Of a DNA stretch of 64,000 nt, positions 8,478 through 16,783 are shown in pieces. A program made the position numbers and the translations under genes. Location: positions 620,001 to 684,000 of the forward strand of contig CP071307.1 in assembly GCA_027563145.1 (NCBI GenBank), read 5' to 3'. The stretch is from Halocatena halophila. Lineage in GTDB: Archaea > Halobacteriota > Halobacteria > Halobacteriales > Haloarculaceae. The notes under the pieces were generated by a model. That model was given only the letters and a program-made list of their open reading frames with translations. It ran no database searches and was not told the DNA's origin. Position 1 is the stretch's first letter, and every line of letters starts with the position of its first letter.

Positions 8478-9608
8478 CGAATCGGCGATGATGTTCTTCT
8501 GGATCTCGCTGGTACCTTCGTAGATTTTCGTGATTCGTGCGTCGCGATAGAACCGCTCAACGGGGTGGTCGGTGACGTAGCCGGCCCCGCCGTGAACCTG
8601 GATCGCCTCGTCGGCAACGTCGACGGCGTGCTCGCTGGCAAACAGTTTGGCCATCGAAGCATAGCGGGCTCCCTCACGGTCATCACCGTCCATCACGTGT
8701 CCGGCAGCCCTGTAGGTGAGCGACCGTGCCGCTTCAACGTTGGTTGCCATCTCGGCGATCTTGTGACTGATCGCCTGATACTCCTTGATGAGCTGTCCCC
8801 CCTGTTCGCGTTCTTCTGCGTAGTCAATCGCCGCGTCCAGTGCGGCCTGTGCGGTACCGAGCGCCTGGGCGGCGACATTGGTGCGTCCACCGGCGAAAAA
8901 GCTCATCAGCTGGTAGAATCCTTGATCGACCTCGCCGATCACATTGTCGTCGGGCACGCGAACGTCACTGAGCGTGATTTCTGCCAGATCGGAGGCACGA
9001 ATCCCGAGCTTGTTGTCGATTTTGGAAGCCGAAAAGCCATCCGTCTCGGTCGGCACCAGAAACGCCGTGATGCCGCGATGGCCGGCTTCCGGATCGGTTT
9101 TGGCCATCACAACTGCCACATCGGCGACCGTGCCGTTCGTGATCCACATCTTCGAGCCGTTGATGACGAACTCGTCACCGTCCGGTTCGGCACGGGTTTC
9201 GATCCCCGCCACGTTCGAGCCGTGCGCTGGCTCTGAAATACACGAACAACTCGCCGACTCGCCCGAAGCGATCTTTGGCAGCCACGTCTCTTTCATCGCC
9301 TCGTCACCGAACTGCCGGATCATGCTCGATCCGAATCCACGCGAACCGATGGCGCTGCCAATTCCAGGATCCGCCCGCCAGAGCTCTTCGGTAACGAGCA
9401 CAGAGCTCAGCATATCCATCCCTGCGCCGCCGTACTCCGTCGGAATCGTGGGTGCAATCAGGTCGTACTGGGCCGCCTGTTCGATCAACTCGCTGGGATA
9501 GCGTTTCTCTTCGTCGTGCTCGCGTGCAACCGGACGAATCTCATTTTCGCCAAATTCCCTGACAACGTCACGGATTGCCCGCTGTTCGTCTGTTAGCTGA
9601 AACCCCAT
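8469..9608 (-). CDS. Acyl-CoA dehydrogenase
   Basis: A 379-residue canonical acyl-CoA dehydrogenase. It has the FAD-contacting CISEPAHGSNVAGIET and KMWITNG segments, IQVHGGAGYVTDHPVER near the C-terminus, and the catalytic glutamate in YEGTSEIQKNII. The start at 9608 gives the standard MGFQLTDEQRAIRD opening. An in-frame ATG at 9629 adds seven atypical residues. It lies downstream of the acyl-CoA ligase gene on the same strand (54-base gap), so ligation and first oxidation are probably co-expressed. Confidence 0.93.
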   Translation of the reverse strand: MGFQLTDEQRAIRDVVREFGENEIRPVAREHDEEKRYPSELIEQAAQYDLIAPTIPTEYGGAGMDMLSSVLVTEELWRADPGIGSAIGSRGFGSSMIRQFGDEAMKETWLPKIASGESASCSCISEPAHGSNVAGIETRAEPDGDEFVINGSKMWITNGTVADVAVVMAKTDPEAGHRGITAFLVPTETDGFSASKIDNKLGIRASDLAEITLSDVRVPDDNVIGEVDQGFYQLMSFFAGGRTNVAAQALGTAQAALDAAIDYAEEREQGGQLIKEYQAISHKIAEMATNVEAARSLTYRAAGHVMDGDDREGARYASMAKLFASEHAVDVADEAIQVHGGAGYVTDHPVERFYRDARITKIYEGTSEIQKNIIADSLL

Positions 9609-9662
9609 AGCTACATTCTCGGTCGCCACAAAGAAGTAAGTTCCTTCACGGAGCGTACAGCT

Positions 9663-11222
9663 CTATTCGTTGCTGGATTGTTCTTTGAGCTCGAACTTCT
9701 GGACTTTCCCAGTCGTTGTCCGGGGCAACTCCTCAACGAATTCGATCGTGCGTGGGTGTTTGTACTCCGCGAGCCGGTCAAGACAGAACGATTTCAGCTC
9801 GTCTTCGGTCACCTCTCCGGCCGGGACGACGAACGCCGCGACGGTTTCGCCACGGCGCTCATCGTCGATCCCGACGACTGCCACGTCTGCGACGGCCTCG
9901 TGCTCGAACAGCAACTCCTCGAGTTCGCGCGGATAAACGTTGTAGCCCGCGGTGTTGATCATGTGCTTTTCGCGATCGACGACGTAGAAAAATCCGTCCT
10001 CGTCGTAATAGCCGATATCGCCGGTGTGGAACCAGCGCTTGCCATCGGCCTCGGTGAACACCTCCTCGTTTGCCTCTGGCAGACCAGCGTAGCCTTTCAT
10101 TACGTTTGGCCCGCTGACGATTAGCTCGCCGGTGAGTCCATCGAGCTCCTGATCGTCGCCGACTGGTCCCTTCTCAACGGGATCGACTTCCTCGAACGAC
10201 GAATCAACGATCCTGGCAGAGACTCCCTCCAGTGGCTGTCCGATCGAGCCCGGCCGTCTGTTCGAGGGACTGTTCGCGTGAGTGACCGGACTCGTTTCGG
10301 TCAGTCCGTACCCTTCGTACAGCTCCACCTCGAACGTCGCTTCGAACCCTTCGAGCACTTCGATCGGGAGGCCCGAGCCACCGGAATTGACAAAGCGAAG
10401 CGTGGAGAGATCGTACGCGTCGCTATTTTCGAGCCCGATCATGTCGTTGAACATCGCGGGCACGCCGTGCATCACGGTGATCTGCTCGCGTTCGATGATC
10501 GAACAGACGGTGTCGGCGTCCCATTCTGGCACCGGATAGTATGTAGCCCCCTCGAACAGCGTTGCGATCATCGTAATCGTCATGCCGTAGATGTGGAACA
10601 ACGGCAACACGCCGAGGAATCGGTCGTCTTCGTCGATTCCATCCGGAATCAGTTTCGCGGCTGCGCGCGCATCCCAGCCCAAATTCTTGTGTGTGAGCAA
10701 GACGCCCTTGGGCGTTCCCGTGGTCCCACTGGTGTATGGCTGGACTGCCACGTCGTCGTCGTGGCGCTCGATGTGCTCTTCGGCGATGGGCGCGTTGGCG
10801 AGCACCGCATTGAGCGCGTCGGCCCCATCTGCGTCGCCAACGCTGAACACGTGCTCAACGCTCGTCTCCTCGACGACGGCGTCAACGTACCCCACCAGAT
10901 CAGAAAGTGTGACGACGACTGTCGTCTCGCTGTCGGAAAGCAAATGTTCGATCTCTCGTGCTTTGTACTGGGGATTCAACGGCACTACGACGCCTCCCGC
11001 GTGGAGCGTGCCGAAAAAGCCAACCACGTACTGGGGAAGGTTTGGCAGATACAGCCCCACCCGATCACCGGGTTCGAAGCCGCGTTCTTTGAGTGCTCCC
11101 GAGAACCGACGAACCTGCTCGAAGAACCCCTCGTAGCTGATATCTGTCCCGTCGTAGGAGAGCGCCGTCCGTTCTCCATTTGCTGCCACCGCCGATCGTA
11201 CGTCATTGATGAGGTTTGTCAT
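9663..11222 (-). CDS. Acyl-CoA synthetase (long-chain fatty acid-CoA ligase type)
   Basis: A 519-residue ANL-superfamily enzyme that activates a carboxylic acid to its CoA thioester using ATP. The AMP-binding P-loop YTSGTTGTPKGVLLTH, the RWFHTGDIGYYDEDGFFYVVDREK block and the C-terminal catalytic lysine region PRTTTGKVQKFEL are all present. The acyl chain length cannot be told. ATG at 11222 was preferred over a TTG six bases upstream. It is divergent from the IclR gene at 11349, with a 126-base shared control region. Confidence 0.93.
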   Translation of the reverse strand: MTNLINDVRSAVAANGERTALSYDGTDISYEGFFEQVRRFSGALKERGFEPGDRVGLYLPNLPQYVVGFFGTLHAGGVVVPLNPQYKAREIEHLLSDSETTVVVTLSDLVGYVDAVVEETSVEHVFSVGDADGADALNAVLANAPIAEEHIERHDDDVAVQPYTSGTTGTPKGVLLTHKNLGWDARAAAKLIPDGIDEDDRFLGVLPLFHIYGMTITMIATLFEGATYYPVPEWDADTVCSIIEREQITVMHGVPAMFNDMIGLENSDAYDLSTLRFVNSGGSGLPIEVLEGFEATFEVELYEGYGLTETSPVTHANSPSNRRPGSIGQPLEGVSARIVDSSFEEVDPVEKGPVGDDQELDGLTGELIVSGPNVMKGYAGLPEANEEVFTEADGKRWFHTGDIGYYDEDGFFYVVDREKHMINTAGYNVYPRELEELLFEHEAVADVAVVGIDDERRGETVAAFVVPAGEVTEDELKSFCLDRLAEYKHPRTIEFVEELPRTTTGKVQKFELKEQSSNE

Positions 11223-11318
11223 TGCCAACCACAGCTATACTGGATAGTGGCGTCTCAAAACGCTTTTGCTATGCGTGCCGTTCGAACACTCCACTGATCG
11301 TTCGTCATCGTCGAACAG

Positions 11319-11325
11319 TTTATGG
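11319..11325 (+). promoter_or_regulatory. TATA box of the IclR gene
   Basis: TTTATGG is centred about 27 bases before the ATG at 11349, the spacing expected for a leaderless haloarchaeal transcript. Confidence 0.4.
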
Positions 11326-11348
11326 TGATCGATCGGTAAGTTCGCTCT

Positions 11349-12116
11349 ATGGACACCACCGATGGGTCGTCACACACGCTCGGATCGGTCGAAAAATCCA
11401 TTGCGGTGCTCGAGACACTCTGGAAGCTCGATGGAGCAGGAGTCACGAGGATAGCCCAGTCACTCGATTTCTCGAAGTCCACCGTTCACGATCACCTTTC
11501 GACGCTAGAGCGTAACGGATTCGTGGTGTCGAACGGCGGAACCTACGAGCTCGGGCTTCGGTTTCTCAACTTTGGAGAGTACGTCAAGCGAGCCCAACCG
11601 CTCTATGCCGTGGCAAAGCCGGCGGTAACCGAACTCGCCGAACAGACTGGCGAGCGCGTGTTCTGTATGGTCGAACAGCACGGTCTCGCAACGGTCATCT
11701 GTCTTGCCGAGGGCGAGCGATCAGTACAGACCGATCTTCGTGTGGGTACCCACTCGTATATGCACTGTTCGGCGGCTGGGAAGGCAATTCTTGCCCATCT
11801 GGATCGAGACCGAACCGAAGCGATCCTGGATCGATGGGGACTCAAGAAATTCACTGGGGAGACGATCACCGAGCGGGACCACCTCTACGACGAACTGGAA
11901 ACTGGACGCGATCGTGGCTGGTTTGTCAATCGGGAAGAGTATAGGCCGGGGGTAACGGCGTTTGGCGTCCCCCTCCGATCGAACGGCGAGGTTACTGGAG
12001 CCATCTCGCTTTCTGGGCCTGCAATGCGGCTAGCGGGCGACTGGGAGGACAGAGAACTTCTCACACAGATCAGATCGACCGCGAACGTAATCGAAGTTGA
12101 TCTTTCGTTTCAATAA
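11349..12116 (+). CDS. IclR family transcriptional regulator
   Basis: A 255-residue protein with the two IclR parts: an N-terminal winged helix-turn-helix (about residues 10-70, including RIAQSLDFSKSTVHDHLSTLERNGFV) and a C-terminal effector-binding domain containing the signature HCSAAGKAILAH. It is divergent from the acyl-CoA ligase gene, so it is a good candidate regulator of the ligase and dehydrogenase operon. The effector is unknown. Confidence 0.92.
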   Translation: MDTTDGSSHTLGSVEKSIAVLETLWKLDGAGVTRIAQSLDFSKSTVHDHLSTLERNGFVVSNGGTYELGLRFLNFGEYVKRAQPLYAVAKPAVTELAEQTGERVFCMVEQHGLATVICLAEGERSVQTDLRVGTHSYMHCSAAGKAILAHLDRDRTEAILDRWGLKKFTGETITERDHLYDELETGRDRGWFVNREEYRPGVTAFGVPLRSNGEVTGAISLSGPAMRLAGDWEDRELLTQIRSTANVIEVDLSFQ

Positions 12117-12229
12117 TTCTCTACGATCGCAGTTCCGGATCGCTCGTGACCATTACAACGGTACATCTGTCACGTGCTGCACCTGACATAGCTGTTCGGC
12201 AATACCGAACGTTCGGTGTGCGACCGTGC

Positions 12230-13423
12230 TCAGGGATCGACGATGGGCGGCTCGTCGTCGTCCATCGACTCCATCGGTTGTTTTCTCTCCAACGCAGCTC
12301 TGATGGCGGGTTCGAGTTCCTGGTGCTTTCGGGCTCGATACGCCTCATCGCGCTCGTGGAACGGTTCGAGCACCTCCTCTGCGAACAGTTCGAGCGATGC
12401 ACAGATGTGCTCATGTCGATTGTTGCCGCCCTGCTGAATGAAGATCACCTGATCGACACCAGCGTCTTCGAGCCCGCGTAGATGTGTTCGCACATCGTCA
12501 ACAGTTCCGATTGCACCGACTGGTTCGTCAGCTGTACCGTCGAGAATGGCCTCCGCGCCGCCTGCGTCTTCGAACGCCTCCCAGACGTTCGTGCGACCTG
12601 GCTGGTGGGCACCCGCTCCGTAGTAGTGAGCGAGTGCGTACTGAAAGAACGCAAAGCCCACAGCACCCCGGTCGATCGCCGTCTGTCGGTCCTCGTGGAC
12701 GGAAACCCCGGTCACCATCGCGATGTTTGGATTGACGGTGTGGCCGATCGGTGTACACTCGTTTTCGAACGTTTCGTAGTAGGTGTCGACCCACTGTTTC
12801 GCATTGTCTGCTGCCGCAAAGTCGAAACATAACGCGCCCATCCCGAGTCGTGCGGCCTGTTTGATCGTCGATCGCGACGAGCAGGCGAGCCACAGCGGCG
12901 GATGTGGCGACTGGGCAGGCTTTGGAACGACGTTTCTCGCTGGCATCGAGACGTATTCGCCATCATAGCCAGGATAGGGCTCCATCGTGAGCATGTTCGT
13001 CACCTGCTCGGTCGCTTCGCGCCACATCGCTTCTTTTTCGTCACGGGGAATTGCAAAGCCACCAAGCTCGACGTTTGATGAGGACTCTCCAGTTCCAAAC
13101 TGCACACGGCCGTCGCTCAGCAGATCGAGGGTGCTGATCGTTTCTGCTACGCGCGCGGGATGATTATACGCTGGGGGCATCAGGCGGATGCCGTGGCCGA
13201 GTTTGATCTGTTCTGTCCGCTGGGCTGTGGCTCCCAGAAATACGCCAGGTGCAGAAGAGTGGCTGTACTCCTCCAGAAAGTGGTGTTCGACCTCCCATGC
13301 GTAGTCGTAGCCAAGGCTGTCGGCGAGTTCGATCTGTTCAAGCGCCTGTTCGAGCAGCCGCTGTTCGTCGCCAGGCTTCCACGGCCGGGGCAACTGGTGT
13401 TCGTAGAAGATCCCGAATTGCAT
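12230..13423 (-). CDS. LLM class flavin-dependent oxidoreductase
   Basis: A 397-residue bacterial-luciferase-like TIM-barrel protein. Typical segments are MQFGIFYEHQLPRP at the start, EVEHHFLEEYSHSSAPGVFLG, IRLMPPAYNHPARVAETIS and DLLSDGRVQFGTGESSS. Such enzymes use FMN or F420. A monooxygenase acting on an alkyl or ketone substrate is possible, but the substrate is not readable. The start at 13423 begins the beta-1 strand. An upstream in-frame extension to 13543 has no family character. It is divergent from the esterase gene at 13587. Confidence 0.9.
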   Translation of the reverse strand: MQFGIFYEHQLPRPWKPGDEQRLLEQALEQIELADSLGYDYAWEVEHHFLEEYSHSSAPGVFLGATAQRTEQIKLGHGIRLMPPAYNHPARVAETISTLDLLSDGRVQFGTGESSSNVELGGFAIPRDEKEAMWREATEQVTNMLTMEPYPGYDGEYVSMPARNVVPKPAQSPHPPLWLACSSRSTIKQAARLGMGALCFDFAAADNAKQWVDTYYETFENECTPIGHTVNPNIAMVTGVSVHEDRQTAIDRGAVGFAFFQYALAHYYGAGAHQPGRTNVWEAFEDAGGAEAILDGTADEPVGAIGTVDDVRTHLRGLEDAGVDQVIFIQQGGNNRHEHICASLELFAEEVLEPFHERDEAYRARKHQELEPAIRAALERKQPMESMDDDEPPIVDP

Positions 13424-13586
13424 GGCTTGTATCCGGACCGGCCGGCGATTGCGTCGCCGGATATCGGTGTACGCATCCATCTCCCGTGAGCTATGTAACG
13501 ATACTGCGTCCGATACAAGGCCAGTTATGTTATATTCTCCCACCGATACGTTTTACCCTGTGGTACGTGTTAGCTTAGACCGACGT

Positions 13587-14552
13587 ATGACTGAGAACAC
13601 GTTCGATCCAGCTCCCAGACGCGCCGATAGCGTCGATAGCGACCTTGAGCCGATTCTTTCGGTGATGAACCAGCAGTCGATGGTGCCGATTTCGTCGGTG
13701 ACCCCCGCACAGGCCCGCGAACAGTTCGAAGCCACTAGTGGGTTCGCCGAGTCCGAATCTGTCCACGAGATCCACGAGTTCGACATTTCGGGACCGGCCG
13801 GACCAGTAACGATCCGTGCGTATCGCCCCTCAAGTGCCACGTCCCTTCCGGTGATACTGTATTTCCACGGTGGCGGATTCGTGCTCGGCAGTCTCGACAC
13901 ACACGACGCGCTCTGTTCGGCACTGTCGAATCGGGCAGAGGCGCTCGTTCTGAGCGTCGATTACCGACTGGCTCCGGAGCATCCGTTTCCGGCCGGGCTC
14001 CGAGATAGCTATACTGCTTTACAGTGGGCGGCGACACACGCCGAATCGCTCGGTGGCGATCCTGAGACGCTCGTCGTGGCCGGCGACAGTGCTGGTGGTA
14101 ACCTGGCAGCCGCCTGCTCACTGCTCTCAATCGACCGTGATGGGCCACCAATCGACCGCCAGCTACTGCTCTATCCGCCCGTTGCCAGTGGCGTAGCGGA
14201 CCCCCACGAGAGCTACGACGAAAACGGCGATGGCTACTTTCTGGAACGCGCGGATATGGAGTGGTTCTCTGCGGCGTACATCCAGGATCCGATTCAGGCC
14301 CGCAACGAGTATCTCTCACCCCTGTTAGCGCGCGATCTGTCTGGACTGCCCGCTGCGACGGTCGTCACCGCAGGCTTTGACCCCCTACGAGATGAGGGAA
14401 TTGCCTATGCGAACCGACTCGCTGGTGCTGGCGTGTCGGTTTCTCACCGTCACTACCCCGCGATGATTCACGGCTTCGTTAGCATGTTTGGGATGGTTGC
14501 AACCGCAGAGGACTGTCTTGATTCTATTTCTGAGTCTATTGGTAATAAATAG
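13587..14552 (+). CDS. Alpha/beta hydrolase, HSL-type esterase
   Basis: A 321-residue hormone-sensitive-lipase-type esterase. It shows the oxyanion motif LYFHGGGFVLGS, VDYRLAPEHPFPAGL, the nucleophile elbow VVAGDSAGGNLAAA, and the Asp (AGFDPLRDEG) and His (PAMIHGF) of the triad. No signal peptide is seen, so it is likely cytoplasmic and would cleave short or medium acyl esters. The ATG at 13587 was chosen because the open frame upstream overlaps the divergent LLM gene and has no family resemblance. Confidence 0.92.
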   Translation: MTENTFDPAPRRADSVDSDLEPILSVMNQQSMVPISSVTPAQAREQFEATSGFAESESVHEIHEFDISGPAGPVTIRAYRPSSATSLPVILYFHGGGFVLGSLDTHDALCSALSNRAEALVLSVDYRLAPEHPFPAGLRDSYTALQWAATHAESLGGDPETLVVAGDSAGGNLAAACSLLSIDRDGPPIDRQLLLYPPVASGVADPHESYDENGDGYFLERADMEWFSAAYIQDPIQARNEYLSPLLARDLSGLPAATVVTAGFDPLRDEGIAYANRLAGAGVSVSHRHYPAMIHGFVSMFGMVATAEDCLDSISESIGNK

Positions 14553-14623
14553 CCCCGTGAATGCGACGGCACAGCCTAATGTGTCTCGCCCAGAAACACT
14601 GCGCTCACTGGTGTCGTCATCGC

Positions 14624-14833
14624 ATGAGCACACCCACATTCGAACGGATCGACGCCGTCCTCGACGGCGACGACACAACGTTTCGTGCGGGTCTTCCAGA
14701 TATCGTTGAGACGCCTTCGGATGACGCCACACTGGCAACGCTGTTGCTGGACCATCCAACGCTGTACGAGCGTCTCAGCAGTCGGCCCGGGACGATTGAC
14801 GCCCCTGAGAAACTTGTCGATTCAACTGCATGA
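14624..14833 (+). CDS. Small acidic hypothetical protein
   Basis: A 69-residue acidic frame beginning MSTPTFERIDAVLDGDD, located 71 bases after the esterase and 61 bases before the P450 gene on the same strand. Its composition fits a haloarchaeal cytosolic protein. I recognise no family. It may be co-transcribed with the P450. It could still be a chance frame. Confidence 0.5.
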   Translation: MSTPTFERIDAVLDGDDTTFRAGLPDIVETPSDDATLATLLLDHPTLYERLSSRPGTIDAPEKLVDSTA

Positions 14834-14894
14834 TGGATGATGTTCGAGCGACCGCCCAGGAACTTACAGAATCCAACTGAGTGAGATCCATCCA

Positions 14895-16256
14895 ATGCCT
14901 TCAACACACACCGCCAATCGGCCGCCAGGTCCCCGACGCCTCTCGTGGCTCTCGGTTGCCAGACAGTTCATCGCAGCCGACACCACCACGACGCTCGCCA
15001 GCCTACAGCAAGAGTACGGTGACATCGTCCGCGTGTACTTTCGCGGTGAGTCGTATCTTATCTCCGATCCCGGGGCCATTCAGCAGGTGCTCGAAACGAA
15101 TCAGGGAAACTACCGAAAATCCGACGTTTATGACGACCAGCTCGCCGAGCTGTTCGGTGACGGCTTATTGACCGCCTCCGAGGATCACTGGCGACGACAG
15201 CAACGCGTGATTCGGCCGCTGTTTCGCCCTGCTGCGATCCAGACGTTCACCGAGTTAATTCGCGAGGAGACCCACGCGATGGTCGAACGCTGGCACCAAC
15301 ACGACGGACCGATCGATCTGCTTGCAGAGACCGAGCGGGTAACGCTCTCGATCATCGGCAAGGCCATGTTTTCGACGGACATGACACCCCACGCCGAGCG
15401 ACTCCGGGATGCGCTCGCAACCGTCCGTCGTGAGTTTCGCCGGCAGGTTGGAGGCGTTTCGCTTTCCGTTCCACGGTGGGTGCCGACCCAACACAACCGC
15501 GAACTCGCCGAAGCAACCGAGTTTCTCGATTCGCTCGTCTACGAACTGATCGAACGGCGCAAACAATCACCAAACGGAGAGGACGATATGCTCGCGCGGC
15601 TGCTCGCGGCCAGAACGGATGCGGGCGAATCGCTCTCCGATGAGCAGATCCGAGACGAACTCATCACCTTTCTTTTGGCCGGTCATGAGACGACTGCCAC
15701 TGCGCTTGCCTGGTGCTGGTATTTACTCTGTCACCATCCATCGATTCACCGCGAACTCTATGAGTGGACGCAATCGACCGACTGGCTCACAGCGGACACC
15801 CCTTCGGTCGATGAATCGACGCTCGCCAAACACTGCGTCCAGGAAGCAATGCGAATCTATCCACCAGTGCCGGTGATCAGCCGTGAACTGCGCTCGCCCG
15901 ATCGACTCTGTGGATATACGCTCCCGGCCGGGAGCGACGTGCTGTTGAGCCAGTTCCTGATGCATCGCCACGAGGATCTCTGGGATGACCCACTCGTGTA
16001 TCGGCCAGCACGGTTTGCGGGCCCGTCCGATCGACCGACCTACAGCTATTTCCCCTTCGGTGGGGGCGCTCGGATGTGTATTGGCCGACAGTTCGCGCTG
16101 TATGAGGCACAGCTCATCCTCGGTCTGGCTGTTAGTGCATGCCGGCTCACGCTCGAATCGCCAATGTACGACTCATTCGATGCGATCGAGCGAGAATCTG
16201 CCGTGACGATGCAACCACGTCCGACGATTCTCACCAGCGTCGACTCCTGGGAGTGA
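14895..16256 (+). CDS. Cytochrome P450
   Basis: A 453-residue P450 monooxygenase. The I-helix oxygen-binding motif LLAGHETTATALAW, the ExxR motif (QEAMRIYPP) and the heme loop YFPFGGGARMCIGRQFA with the thiolate ligand Cys395 are all present. No membrane anchor is evident, as in soluble prokaryotic P450s. No ferredoxin or reductase gene is adjacent, so the redox partner is encoded elsewhere. The nearby esterase, LLM oxidoreductase and acyl-CoA genes suggest oxidation of a hydrophobic carbon source, which is inference. Confidence 0.95.
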   Translation: MPSTHTANRPPGPRRLSWLSVARQFIAADTTTTLASLQQEYGDIVRVYFRGESYLISDPGAIQQVLETNQGNYRKSDVYDDQLAELFGDGLLTASEDHWRRQQRVIRPLFRPAAIQTFTELIREETHAMVERWHQHDGPIDLLAETERVTLSIIGKAMFSTDMTPHAERLRDALATVRREFRRQVGGVSLSVPRWVPTQHNRELAEATEFLDSLVYELIERRKQSPNGEDDMLARLLAARTDAGESLSDEQIRDELITFLLAGHETTATALAWCWYLLCHHPSIHRELYEWTQSTDWLTADTPSVDESTLAKHCVQEAMRIYPPVPVISRELRSPDRLCGYTLPAGSDVLLSQFLMHRHEDLWDDPLVYRPARFAGPSDRPTYSYFPFGGGARMCIGRQFALYEAQLILGLAVSACRLTLESPMYDSFDAIERESAVTMQPRPTILTSVDSWE

Positions 16257-16783
16257 AGATTTCCGATCGAATCCCACCTGCAGTGCTTTTCGGAAATTCC
16301 TGTGTTTCGCTTTTTCATCTTGTTATTCTGCCATACGTACGCCGGTACGGAGATTCCAATTCGAATGATAGCAATTCAGATAATAAATAGTAAAATTTGT
16401 TCCGCACAGTTGATCCATCCATTCAGTCGAGTTCGGCTGCTACCATCTAATATGTGAGGATTTCACAAGATATCTCATACTGAGCTCTATTACCGTTGGC
16501 ATCACTACCGATATCAGAATTAACTTCAAAGAGCAATAAAATAATCACTATTAATATACTTTTCAATGAGGGATCTGGAATATAGTGGTGATATTTACCA
16601 TTTTGCAAAATATTGTCACATCCAATCAACTATGTGTGAAACCCATACCGTCTAGATTCTGAAATAATCCGCTGGGATAGGTGGCGAAGTGATCATCTGG
16701 GAATTTTTCACTTGGTTTTGGCCCGAAGATACGGTTCGGATTGGGAGAGCTGGGCCTTTGATTCGAAATACTGTGGAGCTGTC
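16257..16783. other. AT-rich intergenic region without a recognisable gene
   Basis: About 530 bases with many A/T runs (for example 16370-16400 and 16530-16620), between the P450 gene and the 3' end of the lyase gene. I see no convincing coding frame, RNA gene or transposon end. Confidence 0.6.

Noticed and set aside
10278..11297. 339-codon plus-strand frame antisense to the acyl-CoA ligase
   Set aside because: The ligase motifs on the other strand are unambiguous.
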